NCBI GenBank assembly: GCA_019638115.1 | Contig: JAHBUK010000002.1 | Coordinates: 255,867 to 319,866, forward strand | Direction: 5' to 3' | DNA length: 64,000 bases | Origin: Flavobacteriales bacterium | Lineage (GTDB): Bacteria > Bacteroidota > Bacteroidia > Flavobacteriales_F > PHOS-HE28 | In this document: in pieces, positions 7,683-16,109 of the stretch | Numbering within the stretch: the stretch's first letter is position 1 | How the letters are laid out: the number at the start of each line of letters is the position of its first letter | Made by a program: the position numbers and the translations under genes | The notes under the pieces: generated by a model | What the model was told of the DNA's origin: nothing | Databases searched by the model: none | What the model saw: only the letters and a program-made list of their open reading frames with translations

Positions 7683-8528
7683 CTATACCGCCACGTTGTG
7701 CTCGCGCAAAGCCTCGTTCAGGCTGGTCTTTTTGTCGGTGCTTTCCTTGCGTTGGCCAATGATGAGCGCGCAGGGCACACCGTACTCGCCGGCCGGGAAC
7801 TTCTTCGGCAAGGTGCCGGGGATCACCACCGACCTGGGTGGCACGAAGCCTTTCATCTCAACAGGTTCTGGACCGGTAACGTCGATGATGCGCGTGCTGG
7901 CCGTAAGCACCACGTTGGCGCCGAGCACGGCTTCCCTTCCAACGTGCACACCTTCCACCACAATGGCCCGCGACCCGATGAAACAGCCATCCTCGATGAT
8001 CACCGGTGCGGCCTGCACAGGCTCCAGCACACCGCCGATGCCCACGCCGCCGCTCAAGTGAACGTTCTTGCCGATCTGTGCGCAGCTTCCCACCGTGGCC
8101 CAGGTATCCACCATGGTGCCCTCGTCCACATAGGCACCGATGTTCACGTAGCTGGGCATCAGGATCACGCCCGGCGCCAGGTAGCTGCCGTGCCGCGCGA
8201 TCGCATGCGGCACCACGCGTACCCCCAGTTGGGCATAGCGCTTCTTCAAGGGGATCTTATCATGGAACTCCAAAGGCCCCACCTCCATGGTCTGCATGGC
8301 CTTGATGGGGAAGTACATCAACACGGCCTTCTTCACCCATTCGTTCACCTGCCATGCATTGTCACTCCGGGCTTGACCCGGAGTCGCAACATTTGCAGCC
8401 TTTCCTGGCTCAGCCACCCGCAGTTCCCCGCGGTCCAGTTTCTCGATGACGCCCTCGATGGCGAGCACCACTTCCTCATCGCGCAGCATCGCGCGGTCGT
8501 TCCAAGCCTTCTCGATCAGTTCGTGCAT
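7683..8528 (-). CDS. dapD: tetrahydrodipicolinate N-succinyltransferase
   Basis: The 281-residue product catalyses succinyl-CoA dependent succinylation of tetrahydrodipicolinate in the lysine and diaminopimelate pathway. Hexapeptide repeats of a left-handed beta-helix are clear from about residue 110 (GVILMPSYVNIGAYVDEG, GIGGVLEPVQAAPVIIEDG). The start MHELIEKAW fits the family; extra codons upstream to 8612 do not. The N-terminal domain holds an unusual insertion, GKAANVATPGQARSDNA, between AEP and WQVNEWVKKAV where relatives have only a few residues. It coincides with a palindrome in the DNA (8364-8384). The insertion is in a surface-facing linker region, so the enzyme may be unaffected. 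Confidence 0.95.
   Translation of the reverse strand: MHELIEKAWNDRAMLRDEEVVLAIEGVIEKLDRGELRVAEPGKAANVATPGQARSDNAWQVNEWVKKAVLMYFPIKAMQTMEVGPLEFHDKIPLKKRYAQLGVRVVPHAIARHGSYLAPGVILMPSYVNIGAYVDEGTMVDTWATVGSCAQIGKNVHLSGGVGIGGVLEPVQAAPVIIEDGCFIGSRAIVVEGVHVGREAVLGANVVLTASTRIIDVTGPEPVEMKGFVPPRSVVIPGTLPKKFPAGEYGVPCALIIGQRKESTDKKTSLNEALREHNVAV
8361..8387. repeat. small palindrome inserted in frame in dapD
   Basis: ACTCCGGG (8364-8371) and CCCGGAGT (8377-8384) form a perfect 8-bp stem with a 5-nt loop. The sequence resembles the common dispersed element containing CCGGGCTTGACCCGG. It is translated as TPGQARSDN inside dapD, in the same manner as palindromic elements that persist in coding regions of Rickettsia. 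Confidence 0.7.
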
Positions 8529-8629
8529 TGCTATTCCACCTTGGCCCTTAGCAAAGGCAGAGCACAAAGATGTGCGTTGATCCATGCCCCTCGACCATCG
8601 CCTCGCTCGCATCCATCATCTTCACATCC

Positions 8630-8818
8630 TATCATTGCAGGCAACGCGAAGCAACACATATGTCATTGCGAGGCTCTGCGAAGCAACGCATCTCCACATC
8701 TCCACATCTCCACATCTCCACATCTCCACATCTTCACATCTCCACATCTCCACATCTCCACATCTTCTCATCTCCACATCTTCCCATCTGTCATTGCCAG
8801 GCTTACCGAAGCAACACA
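8630..8818. repeat. three copies of a 29-nt CATTGC-GAAGCAAC element
   Basis: Copies start at 8630 (TATCATTGCAGGCAACGCG then AAGCAACACA), 8662 (GTCATTGCGAGGCTCTGCG then AAGCAACGCA) and 8790 (GTCATTGCCAGGCTTACCG then AAGCAACACA). They share CATTGC, GGC and GAAGCAAC and match a common dispersed short palindrome of bacterial genomes. Two are adjacent and the third lies after the octamer array. Confidence 0.7.
8689..8788. repeat. tandem octamer array (CATCTCCA)n
   Basis: About twelve units of CATCTCCA or CATCTTCA follow one another, with two slightly broken units. The plus strand is almost purely pyrimidine plus A. Degenerate units continue at 8817-8855 up to the ruvX start. Confidence 0.85.
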
Positions 8819-8858
8819 TCTTCGCATTTCCACATCTTCCCATTTCCACATCATCCTT

Positions 8859-9269
8859 ATGCCCCGCGTTGTTGCCATAGACCACGGACTCAAGCGCAGC
8901 GGCCTGGCGGTCACCGATCCCCTGCGGATCATCGCCACAGCGCTCGATACCGTTCCGACCCCGGAACTCTTCGCCTACCTGAAGGCCTATGTGGCCAAGG
9001 AGGAGGTGGACGGCTTTGTGGTGGGCCTGCCGATGCACTTGGATGGACGCCCCACGGATGCCACGCCACATGTGCAGGAGTTCATCGGGCATCTGCGTAA
9101 AGCGTTCCCGGGTAAATGGGTGGAGACCGTGGATGAGCGTTTCACCAGCCGCATGGCCCAGCAAACCCTGTTGGCCAGCGGGAAGGGGCGTATGGCGCGC
9201 CGCGACAAAGGCACGCTGGACCGCATCAGCGCCACCATTATCCTGCAGGGTTGGATGAGCGGACAGTGA
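8859..9269 (+). CDS. ruvX: putative pre-16S rRNA nuclease / Holliday junction resolvase YqgF
   Basis: The 136-residue product starts MPRVVAIDHGLKRSGLAV, the RNase H-like fold with the first catalytic Asp in AIDHG. GLPMHLDGRPTDAT and VDERFTSRMA carry the conserved middle motifs, and DKGTLDRISATIIL contains the last acidic residue, although the usual Asp-Ala pair is changed to DRISA. Length is typical (about 135-150). Homologues process the 5' end of 16S rRNA. It is followed by def after 57 nt. Upstream repeat arrays are open in frame but are not part of the protein. Confidence 0.92.
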   Translation: MPRVVAIDHGLKRSGLAVTDPLRIIATALDTVPTPELFAYLKAYVAKEEVDGFVVGLPMHLDGRPTDATPHVQEFIGHLRKAFPGKWVETVDERFTSRMAQQTLLASGKGRMARRDKGTLDRISATIILQGWMSGQ

Positions 9270-9307
9270 GTTCCAAGGAACGGCAGCCGACCGCAGCGCG
9301 CGACCGC

Positions 9308-9315
9308 TACTTTTG
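9308..9315 (+). promoter_or_regulatory. Bacteroidetes -7 promoter element for def
   Basis: TACTTTTG matches TAnnTTTG and ends 11 nt before the def ATG at 9327, giving a very short leader. No -33 TTG is clear. Confidence 0.5.
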
Positions 9316-9326
9316 CGCACCGCATC

Positions 9327-9911
9327 ATGATACTTCCCATTCGCGCTTATGGCGACCCCGTGCTGAAGAAGGTCGCCCAGGACATCGAGCCTGGTCATCC
9401 TGGTCTTGAGCAACTCATCGCCGACATGTTCGAGACCATGTACGCCGCCAACGGCGTGGGGCTCGCAGCACCCCAGATCGGGCAGAGCATCCGCCTGTTC
9501 ATCGTGGACGCTTCACCCTTTGCCGAACCCGACGAGGATGGCACCCCGGCCGAGGAACCGCACCTCAAGGACTTCAAGCGGGTGTTCATCAACCCCTACA
9601 TCGTGGAGGAGGATGGCGATGAATGGCCCTTCGAGGAAGGCTGCCTGAGCATCCCGAACATCCGCGAGGAAGTGTCCCGGCAATCCCGCATCGTGCTGCA
9701 ATACCAGGACGAGAACTTCGTGGAGCACGAAGAGGAATTCGATGGCTTCGCCGCGCGGGTGATCCAGCACGAGCACGATCACCTGGACGGCATCCTATTC
9801 ACGGACCACCTGAGCCCCCTGAGGCGGCGCATGTTGCGTGGTAAACTGAACGACATCAGCATCGGCCGCACCGACCCGAAGTACAAAATGCGATTCCCCG
9901 GAAAGAAATGA
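9327..9911 (+). CDS. def: peptide deformylase
   Basis: The 194-residue enzyme removes the N-formyl group from nascent proteins. All three family motifs are visible: GVGLAAPQ (about residues 44-51), EGCLSIP (about 109-115, with the metal-binding Cys) and QHEHDHLDG (about 151-159, with the two metal-binding His and the catalytic Glu). The length is in the normal range for Bacteroidetes. The stop overlaps the ATG of the next lipoprotein gene (ATGA), so the two are probably co-translated. The ruvX-def-lipoprotein order suggests one operon or tightly linked units. Confidence 0.96.
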   Translation: MILPIRAYGDPVLKKVAQDIEPGHPGLEQLIADMFETMYAANGVGLAAPQIGQSIRLFIVDASPFAEPDEDGTPAEEPHLKDFKRVFINPYIVEEDGDEWPFEEGCLSIPNIREEVSRQSRIVLQYQDENFVEHEEEFDGFAARVIQHEHDHLDGILFTDHLSPLRRRMLRGKLNDISIGRTDPKYKMRFPGKK

Positions 9912-10471
9912 GCTACTCGAAACTGATACCGATCGCGATCCTCGCCACCTGTCTGATGGCCTGCGGTGGCTCCAGCGATGCACCGCCTGCTGCGGATGCC
10001 AAGAAGGTGGAGGCCATTACGCGTATCACCTCCATGGAGGACTCCTTGTTCGCTGTGGGCACGCTGGACCCGCGTGGCGCCAACGCGCTGATCGACGTGT
10101 ACAAAGCATACGTGACCGCGTTTCCCTTGGACACCATGGCGCCCGAGTACCTCTTCCGTGCCGCCGGGGTGTACAACAACCTCCGCCAGTACGACAAGAG
10201 CATCCTGCAGTTGGATCGCATCACCACTGATTATCCGGGCTGGACCCGACTGGTGGACGCTTACTACTACAAGGCCTTCGTGTTGGATGAAGGCATGGAC
10301 CGCAAGGGTGAAGCGAAAGTGGCCTACGAGTTCGTGATGAACAACTTCAAGGAGCACGACTTCGCCCAGCAATCACGCATGCGTTTGGAGACCCTGCACA
10401 TGTCGGATGAAGAGTTCCTTGAGATGGCCAAGCGCAAGGAACTGGAGGAGCCTACTTCAGTGGCACGCTGA
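9908..10471 (+). CDS. TPR-like lipoprotein
   Basis: The 187-residue product has a lipoprotein signal peptide ending in LMACGG, so Cys19 is probably lipidated. The mature part is helical and contains tetratricopeptide-like pairs, such as DTMAPEYLFRAAGVYNNLRQY followed by TRLVDAYYYKAFVLDEGM, similar in style to BamD-like or CpoB-like periplasmic TPR proteins. The short length (about three repeats) makes it neither a full BamD nor a known enzyme. It overlaps def by 4 nt. Confidence 0.75.
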   Translation: MSYSKLIPIAILATCLMACGGSSDAPPAADAKKVEAITRITSMEDSLFAVGTLDPRGANALIDVYKAYVTAFPLDTMAPEYLFRAAGVYNNLRQYDKSILQLDRITTDYPGWTRLVDAYYYKAFVLDEGMDRKGEAKVAYEFVMNNFKEHDFAQQSRMRLETLHMSDEEFLEMAKRKELEEPTSVAR

Positions 10472-10598
10472 CGACGCGGAACTTGATAGCCGCCTGGCTG
10501 AGGAAGTGATGGAGGAAATGGAGGGGAGGGAGGAAATGGTAGAGGTTCTACCTCGCGCCAGCAGCTTTTGATAGCTCGCCTCAACCGCGCATCAGCGC

Positions 10599-11909
10599 TC
10601 AGCGAACGGCCTGTGCTTCCGAGCTGAAAGCCGGGGCCAGCTTCAGCCCTTGTGCTGTAATGATGCCGATCGGCCTGCCAGTGAATGGCTGACCGAGGAA
10701 AGGCGTGTTGTGCGAACGGCTCACCAGGTCATCCTCGGTACAGGTCCACTCGCGCTCGGGGTCGAAGAGCGTGATGTCGGCCGGGGCATCCTCCGTGATG
10801 TGGGCGATGGGCATGCCGAGCACGGCGCGGGGGCCATGGCTGAAGCGCTCGATAATGCGGCGCAGCGTGGTGCGGCCTTTCAGGGCGGTGTTGGCCACGC
10901 CGAATGCGGTCTCCAGACCGATGATGCCGAAGGTGGCACTGCCGAACTCCAGCACCTTGTGCTCGCGGTCATCGGGCCGGTGGTCGCTCACGATGGCATC
11001 GATGGTGCCGTCCTTCACCCCCTCGCGCAAGGCCTCGATGTGAGCAGCATCGCGCAGGGGCGGCATCACTTTGTAACAAGCTTCGAAACCGCGCAGGCAT
11101 CCGTCGTCCAGCAGCAGGTTGTAGGCCGTAACGCTCGCGGTCACCTTCAGTTTGCGGGCCTTCGCCTGGCGCACCAGTTCAACGCTTTCCGCCGTGCTCA
11201 AGGTGGCCACGTGCAAGTGTCCACCGGCATATTCCAGCAGGGCCAGGTCGCGCGCCAGTTGGATGGTCTCCACCATGGGTGGCATGCCCTTCAGCCCGAG
11301 GCGTGTGCTCATGGGGCCTTCGTGCATGCTGGCACCCTTGGACAGATCGGGGTCCTTGGGGAACACCATCACGGGGATCCGCCCATCATCCAGCGAGGCA
11401 ACGTACTGCAGGGCCAGCATCATCAGGCGCGTGTTGCGGATGCTGTGTTGGTCGTCGCTGAAAGCCACCGCACCGGCCTGGTGCATGTCGTGCATCTCGG
11501 CCAGTCCCTTGCCTTCGAGCCCCTTGGTGATCGCCCCCAGCGGGAGCAGGCGCACGACGTGGCCTTGTGCGCGCCTCAGCAATTGTTCCACACCACCGCG
11601 GTCATCGATCTGTGGCTTTGTGCTGGGCAGCACGGCAACGGCAGTGTATCCACCCGCAGCGGCGGCATCCAGGCCATTGGTGATGCCTTGTTTCCATTCC
11701 TCGCCGGGATCGCGGAAGTGCGCGCGCAGGTCCACCCATCCGGGGCTGGCGTGCAGGCCTTCCACGCGCAGTTCCGTGGCATCGCCCATGGGCAGTCGGT
11801 TGCCAACGCGCGCAATGCGGCCAGCGCGGATCAACACATCAACCTCGGTGTCGTGGTGCGGACCTCCGGGGTCCACCACCTTCACATGGCGCAGCAGCAG
11901 GTCGTTCAT
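10599..11909 (-). CDS. dihydroorotase-like protein of the divergent flavobacterial type
   Basis: The 436-residue product is an amidohydrolase-fold protein that resembles dihydroorotase of the multifunctional-complex type, which makes or hydrolyses dihydroorotate in pyrimidine synthesis. The usual PGFVDxHxHxR zinc motif reads PGWVDLRAHFRDPG here, so the first metal-binding His is Arg. HLHVATLSTAESVEL and SDHRPDDREHK mark later family motifs with changes as well. Flavobacterial homologues annotated as dihydroorotase show the same loss, so this is a clade feature. Whether it is catalytic cannot be told. The start overlaps the BatA gene stop by 4 nt (ATGA), implying coupling. Confidence 0.8.
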   Translation of the reverse strand: MNDLLLRHVKVVDPGGPHHDTEVDVLIRAGRIARVGNRLPMGDATELRVEGLHASPGWVDLRAHFRDPGEEWKQGITNGLDAAAAGGYTAVAVLPSTKPQIDDRGGVEQLLRRAQGHVVRLLPLGAITKGLEGKGLAEMHDMHQAGAVAFSDDQHSIRNTRLMMLALQYVASLDDGRIPVMVFPKDPDLSKGASMHEGPMSTRLGLKGMPPMVETIQLARDLALLEYAGGHLHVATLSTAESVELVRQAKARKLKVTASVTAYNLLLDDGCLRGFEACYKVMPPLRDAAHIEALREGVKDGTIDAIVSDHRPDDREHKVLEFGSATFGIIGLETAFGVANTALKGRTTLRRIIERFSHGPRAVLGMPIAHITEDAPADITLFDPEREWTCTEDDLVSRSHNTPFLGQPFTGRPIGIITAQGLKLAPAFSSEAQAVR

Positions 11910-13945
11910 CGCAGGAGTCTGATCAGGAACACTTCAGCAGCAAGGAAGAGCAGGGCCAGTAGGATGAACCACTTCCAGAGCTTGCGCCCTTGGTCGAGTT
12001 CATCCAAACGTAGCGAAAGATCGTCGGGCGTGGCATCCAGCACCGTGAAGCTGGAAAGGCCGCGCGCGTCCAGCAGCTCGCGGAGTTCATCGGCACTGTA
12101 AGCGGAAAGGTCGCTTTCGCGGCGCGAGAGGTTCAAAGCCAGGGTGAGCAGGGTGTCCTTGCCTGCGGTAACGGCATAGATGCCATCGGGCAGGTCCTGG
12201 TCGTGCAGCACCATGGCCACTGAACCAGGCAGGCGGCGGATCTCCGGCACCAGGTCCACGCCGTTGGGTCCTTTCAAGTGCGGCACCACATCGCCGCTCT
12301 GCTCGTAGCCTTCCAGGGGGATCAGGGCCTCCGCGCCGATGCTGTGGTAGAGCGCACCCATGGGACGGCTTAGTTCGGCCATGCGCAACAAGGAGGCGGC
12401 GAAAAGTCCGTGGTCGATGAGGTTGCCGGCGGCGGCATCCAGGGGAGAAGCGAAGAAGTAGGCCGAGCCCTTGCCCCGGTCAACACGCGCCAGGTAGGGC
12501 GATCCGTCGCGCAGGCGCAGCAGCACATCGCTTCCCGCAGGCGGTTTCAGGCTCCAGCGTTCGCGGCTCATGGGCAGGTCCACGTTGCGCGGCATGCTCT
12601 GGAAGATCTCACGGTAGAAGGGGTGTTCAAGATCGATGCGGTCCACCTTGATGGTGGCGGTATCCATGCGCTGCGGTGCGGCCAGCCCCAGGTTGCTGAA
12701 GTACTGCGCGTGCCCGGCCGGGTTCTCGCCGCGCGGCGGGAAGAGCACCACGCTTCCACCTTCCTCCATGAACTGCTGCAGGGCCTGCGCAAGACCACCG
12801 GGCACCTCGGGCAGCGCATTGAGGATCACCAGGTCGTGGCGGTCCAGTTGGGAGAGGTCCACGGCACGGAGGGCTTGCTCGCTGAAGCGGTGCAGGCTGT
12901 CCCCTTGGAACACGCGGCGCACGGCCCCATCGCCGGTGGCATCGCGCCCACCGATCAGCAGCACGCGCAGTTGCTCGCTCACCCGGTAGCTGATGGCCAT
13001 ACGGTCGTCGAAGGTCACGGGCTGGTCGTTCAGGAGCACCTCGCCGTGGTAGAGGCCGGGAGGCCCTTGCGTGAAGTAGAGCGTGGTATCGATGCTGGCA
13101 CCGCCCTCCACGCTGAAGTTCGACATGGCGCGCTGGCGCCCGTTGATGGTGAGGCGCAAGGGCACGTTCACCAGTTCCTGCTCGCCGTGGTTGCGGATGC
13201 GCACGGTGAGCGCTTCGTTCTGCCCGGCGCGGCGCACGGGCGAGTCGAACCACACGGAATCGATGCTGAGGTTGTCCGGACGAGCGGCGGGGATCGGGAT
13301 GATCACAGTGGGGACCAGGGTGTCGTTCACCCAATTGTCCACATCGGTAACGCTGCGCTGCAGGTCCGTGAAGAGGAGCGCGCGTTTCACCGGTGCATCG
13401 CTGCTGGACAGGGCTTCACGCTGGCGGGCCAGCACCTGCGAGATCGGTCTGGCGTAGGGTCCGACCTGCACCTGGGTGGCTGCTTCCTGCGCTTCGTCGC
13501 GGCCCATGAGCACCTGCTGGCGGCCCTCGAAACGGCCGGTGAGCACTTGGAAACGGTCTGTGGCGGCATAGCGCATCACTGCATCCTGGGCACCAGCGCG
13601 GGCCTGGTCCAGCAGGCGGCCTCCGGTATTCTCGCCGTCCATGCTGAAGCTGTCATCCACATAGACGGAAACGGCCCGCTGACCGGCCTTGGTGGTACTG
13701 TCGCCCGTGGGGATGAAGGGCTGTGCGAAAGCCAGCACCAGGCAGGTGATGGCGAGCAGGCGGGCCAGCAGCACCAGCCAGTGTTGCACCTTCTTGCGGG
13801 CGCGGGTCTGCACGGAGACCTCGGCCAGCATGCGCACGTTGGTGAAATCGATGCGCTTGAAACGGCGGAGCTGGAAGAGGTGGATGAGCACCGGGATCGC
13901 CAGGGCGGCGAGGGCCCACAGGAATGCCGGGTGCAGGAAAGCCAT
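11906..13945 (-). CDS. BatA-type membrane protein with von Willebrand A domain
   Basis: The 679-residue product starts with the BatA signature MAFLHPAFLWALAALAIPVLIHLFQLRR, written here as a hydrophobic N-terminus of two helices (about residues 8-28 and 58-78). A von Willebrand A domain follows with DDSFSM at about residue 93, the DxSxS metal site. The middle has beta-sandwich segments and a glutamine amidotransferase-like region (VVLFPPRGENP). The C-terminus is one membrane helix (KWFILLALLFLAAEVFLIRL). Such proteins belong to the aerotolerance/Bat group of the Bacteroidetes envelope; exact function is unknown. Confidence 0.85.
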   Translation of the reverse strand: MAFLHPAFLWALAALAIPVLIHLFQLRRFKRIDFTNVRMLAEVSVQTRARKKVQHWLVLLARLLAITCLVLAFAQPFIPTGDSTTKAGQRAVSVYVDDSFSMDGENTGGRLLDQARAGAQDAVMRYAATDRFQVLTGRFEGRQQVLMGRDEAQEAATQVQVGPYARPISQVLARQREALSSSDAPVKRALLFTDLQRSVTDVDNWVNDTLVPTVIIPIPAARPDNLSIDSVWFDSPVRRAGQNEALTVRIRNHGEQELVNVPLRLTINGRQRAMSNFSVEGGASIDTTLYFTQGPPGLYHGEVLLNDQPVTFDDRMAISYRVSEQLRVLLIGGRDATGDGAVRRVFQGDSLHRFSEQALRAVDLSQLDRHDLVILNALPEVPGGLAQALQQFMEEGGSVVLFPPRGENPAGHAQYFSNLGLAAPQRMDTATIKVDRIDLEHPFYREIFQSMPRNVDLPMSRERWSLKPPAGSDVLLRLRDGSPYLARVDRGKGSAYFFASPLDAAAGNLIDHGLFAASLLRMAELSRPMGALYHSIGAEALIPLEGYEQSGDVVPHLKGPNGVDLVPEIRRLPGSVAMVLHDQDLPDGIYAVTAGKDTLLTLALNLSRRESDLSAYSADELRELLDARGLSSFTVLDATPDDLSLRLDELDQGRKLWKWFILLALLFLAAEVFLIRLLR

Positions 13946-13988
13946 GGGGCGCTAAGGTAACGAGCGGATGCAGGCGGTCGGGAAGGGC

Positions 13989-14780
13989 TTATCCATCCAC
14001 GCCGATACCGAACAAGGCGATGTCGTATTTAACCGGGTCTTCGGCGTCGAAGGTGCGTAGCGCTGCGGTCAGTTCTTCCACGGCTTTCCAGTCGTCCTGC
14101 GTTCGCCGGAGCAGCCCCAGTTCGCGGCCCACCCGGCCCGTGTGTACATCGAGGGGCACCATCAGCTGTGCCGGTCGGATGCGCTGCCAGAGCCCCAGGT
14201 CCACGCCGCGGTCGTTGGGGCGCACCATCCAGCGCAGGTACATGTTGATGCGCTTGGCGTTGCTGCCCTTGGCCGGATCGGCCACGTGCTTTTGGGTGCG
14301 TGGCTGATGGAGTGGCTCGAAGAAGCGCTGCTTGAAGCGGTGGATGCCTTCATCCATGCTACCCAAGGTGCCGTTCTCCAGGAAAGCTTCCTCCAGACCG
14401 CCGTAGGTGCGGTACACGTGGCGAAGGCCTTTCACGAAGTGCACCATGTCCACGCTGTTGAAGGTGCGGTGAACGAAGCCTTCCATGCGCCGCAACTCTC
14501 CGGCCGATGCGTTCATCACGAAGTCGTGCGGGGCATCGTCCATCAAGTGGACCAACTTCCAGGCATTGGTGATGATGGTCTTGCGCTGGCCCCACGCGAT
14601 GGTGGCCGTCAGGAAGCCGATCACTTCGGCATCCACACGCTGCGGAAAGGAGCGGGGCACCTGTATCGGGTCGTGCTCCGCGAAGGATGGACGCGCGTAT
14701 TGCTCGTACGCTTCATCCAACACCTGTCGGAGGTCGGTGTGCGGCATCCCACGGGTGCTGCGCAGTGGCTTGGTGGACAC
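13989..14780 (-). CDS. TIGR02757 family protein
   Basis: The 263-residue product belongs to the TIGR02757 (DUF2400) family, common in Bacteroidetes. Recognisable features are AEVIGFLTATIAWGQRKTI, the central GLRHVYRTYGG, and KRINMYLRWMVRPNDRGVDLG followed by QLMVPLDVHTGR. The pattern is helical and distantly similar to helix-hairpin-helix base-excision glycosylases, but no function has been shown to my knowledge. The stop codon is 3 nt from the next upstream gene of the DUF4412 cluster, so expression is probably joint. Start at MSTKPLRSTRG; a second ATG (MPHTDLRQ) 11 codons later is also possible. Confidence 0.85.
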   Translation of the reverse strand: MSTKPLRSTRGMPHTDLRQVLDEAYEQYARPSFAEHDPIQVPRSFPQRVDAEVIGFLTATIAWGQRKTIITNAWKLVHLMDDAPHDFVMNASAGELRRMEGFVHRTFNSVDMVHFVKGLRHVYRTYGGLEEAFLENGTLGSMDEGIHRFKQRFFEPLHQPRTQKHVADPAKGSNAKRINMYLRWMVRPNDRGVDLGLWQRIRPAQLMVPLDVHTGRVGRELGLLRRTQDDWKAVEELTAALRTFDAEDPVKYDIALFGIGVDG

Positions 14781-14783
14781 GCG

Positions 14784-15578
14784 CTACTGGCCGCCGAAGT
14801 TCATGGTGGGCATTTCCATCACCTCGTAGCCATCCAGGCTGAAGACGGACTCGTCGACCTTGCCGATGCTGAGCTCGCGGGTGAACATCTCCGTGCGCTC
14901 TTTGCCCTTCGCATCGATGAATTCGCCTTCCATGATGAAGCCGTTCATGCCTTTGGGCATGCGTGTCTGTGGCTGATCCATGCTCACGCCCACCGAACGG
15001 GCCATGTCCATGAATGGGGCTTGGAGGTCCTCTGCGATCCAGCTGGTCCAAGTGCCATCCTCGTTGGTGCCCACCCACTTATGGCAGAGGTGACCGTTGA
15101 TGGTACGCGTTTCGCCGGTGCGCTCGTAGGTGGGTTCCTTGGTCTTGTCGCTGCTGCTACCGTCGCTCACGGTGGTCTTCATCTTGCGCATCTTCATGGC
15201 GGTCCGCTTGCCTTTCTTGTCGGTCATCAGCGTGTATTGCCACTTGCCTTTCAGGTCGATGAGCACCTTCATCTCCTCCTTGCTTTTGCCGTCACCGACC
15301 GGGTGGAACAGCGTCATGTCCGCTTTGCTGTAGAAGTTCAGCCGCGCTGGGCTGTCCTTTTCTTCCACGCCGTTCTTATAGCTGTGTACTTCCATTTGGA
15401 AGCTGCCGATGAACTTGTTCGGAACAAAATCGCTCTTGTCCTCTTCAAAGCTCACCGATGCACCACCACCCTGGTTGCCCTGGGCTTTCTGCATGATGCT
15501 GTTCATGTTCACCTGGGCGGAAGCAGTGATGAGCGTGGCCAGGCCGAGCGAGAGGGTGAGGATGCGGTACATGGTCAT
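14784..15578 (-). CDS. secreted DUF4412-like protein, single domain
   Basis: The 264-residue product has a signal peptide (MTMYRILTLSLGLATLITASAQ; a second ATG lies two codons later). The mature part holds one DUF4412-like beta-rich domain: FIGSFQMEVHSYKNG, then MTLFHP, a VLIDLKGKWQYTLMT strand, and NGHLCHKWVGTNEDGTWTSW. These proteins are periplasmic or outer-membrane associated and of unknown role. It is the simplest member of a local series: the next genes carry two and three related domains. The stop lies 3 nt before the TIGR02757 gene. Confidence 0.75.
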   Translation of the reverse strand: MTMYRILTLSLGLATLITASAQVNMNSIMQKAQGNQGGGASVSFEEDKSDFVPNKFIGSFQMEVHSYKNGVEEKDSPARLNFYSKADMTLFHPVGDGKSKEEMKVLIDLKGKWQYTLMTDKKGKRTAMKMRKMKTTVSDGSSSDKTKEPTYERTGETRTINGHLCHKWVGTNEDGTWTSWIAEDLQAPFMDMARSVGVSMDQPQTRMPKGMNGFIMEGEFIDAKGKERTEMFTRELSIGKVDESVFSLDGYEVMEMPTMNFGGQ

Positions 15579-15619
15579 GGGAATGAGTGCGCAAGTTAGG
15601 CAGGGGGCGTTGGAATGGC

Positions 15620-16072
15620 TCACTGGGCGCGGTAATGCAGCAGCACCTCCACTTCGGTCTCTTCCAGCACCTGGGTCACCATCCGTTCGGCGTTCAGTTC
15701 GGTGATCCGGAAATCGGTGACCTCGTTGAACTCGTTGTCGATCAAGGTCAGCAGGTCGTTGCCGGCGAATCGCCAGCTGCCGGTCATCACTTCCAGATCA
15801 CCCTCGGTCGCATCGTGCATCACGAAGGTGCTGTCCGCGTTGAGCGTGAAGACCACCTTGCCGTTGGGGTCCATTTCCGGAGCGGTCTTGCCATTGATGG
15901 TGACGGCGGTTGCGAGCCAGGTGCGTGCCAGGTTGGCAGCCGGGTCCACCACGCTGCTTGTTGCAGCACGGCTTTCCGAGGTCGTTGCGCGTGCCTCGGT
16001 ATCCGGGCTCTCCGTGCCACATGCACAGAACAGGAGAGTGAGGGCAAGGAAAGTGGAAGGGATGTTCTTCAT
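15620..16072 (-). CDS. small lipoprotein with lipocalin-like C-terminus
   Basis: The 150-residue product starts MKNIPSTFLALTLLFCACG, a lipoprotein signal with Cys at about 18 in FCACG. After a Ser/Thr/Ala linker, a beta-rich domain begins with NLARTWLATAVTINGK and includes NADSTFVMHDATEG and GSWRFAGNDLLTLI, which resembles lipocalin-like domains that judge a mean fit between strands. No specific ligand is implied. It lies between the DUF4412-like genes and on their strand; the 41-nt gap on each side suggests an operon. Confidence 0.65.
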   Translation of the reverse strand: MKNIPSTFLALTLLFCACGTESPDTEARATTSESRAATSSVVDPAANLARTWLATAVTINGKTAPEMDPNGKVVFTLNADSTFVMHDATEGDLEVMTGSWRFAGNDLLTLIDNEFNEVTDFRITELNAERMVTQVLEETEVEVLLHYRAQ

Positions 16073-16109
16073 GATGACGGGATGGTCCAGCAAGGTAGCG
16101 CGAGCGTTG

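Larger units (their letters stand above)
8529..8858. other. repeat-filled intergenic region between dapD and ruvX
   Basis: These 330 bases between two divergent genes carry no convincing gene. They contain three copies of a 29-nt dispersed element (8630, 8662, 8790) and a tandem array of CATCTCCA octamers. Readings through the array give only low-complexity HLHISTSP-type peptides. No clear -7 promoter element for ruvX is seen in the array. Confidence 0.8.

Noticed and set aside
8689..8788. Possible CRISPR or repeat-protein gene in the CATCTCCA array
   Set aside because: Units are 8 nt with no spacers, and the HLHISTSP peptide lies between proper genes, so it is a minisatellite.
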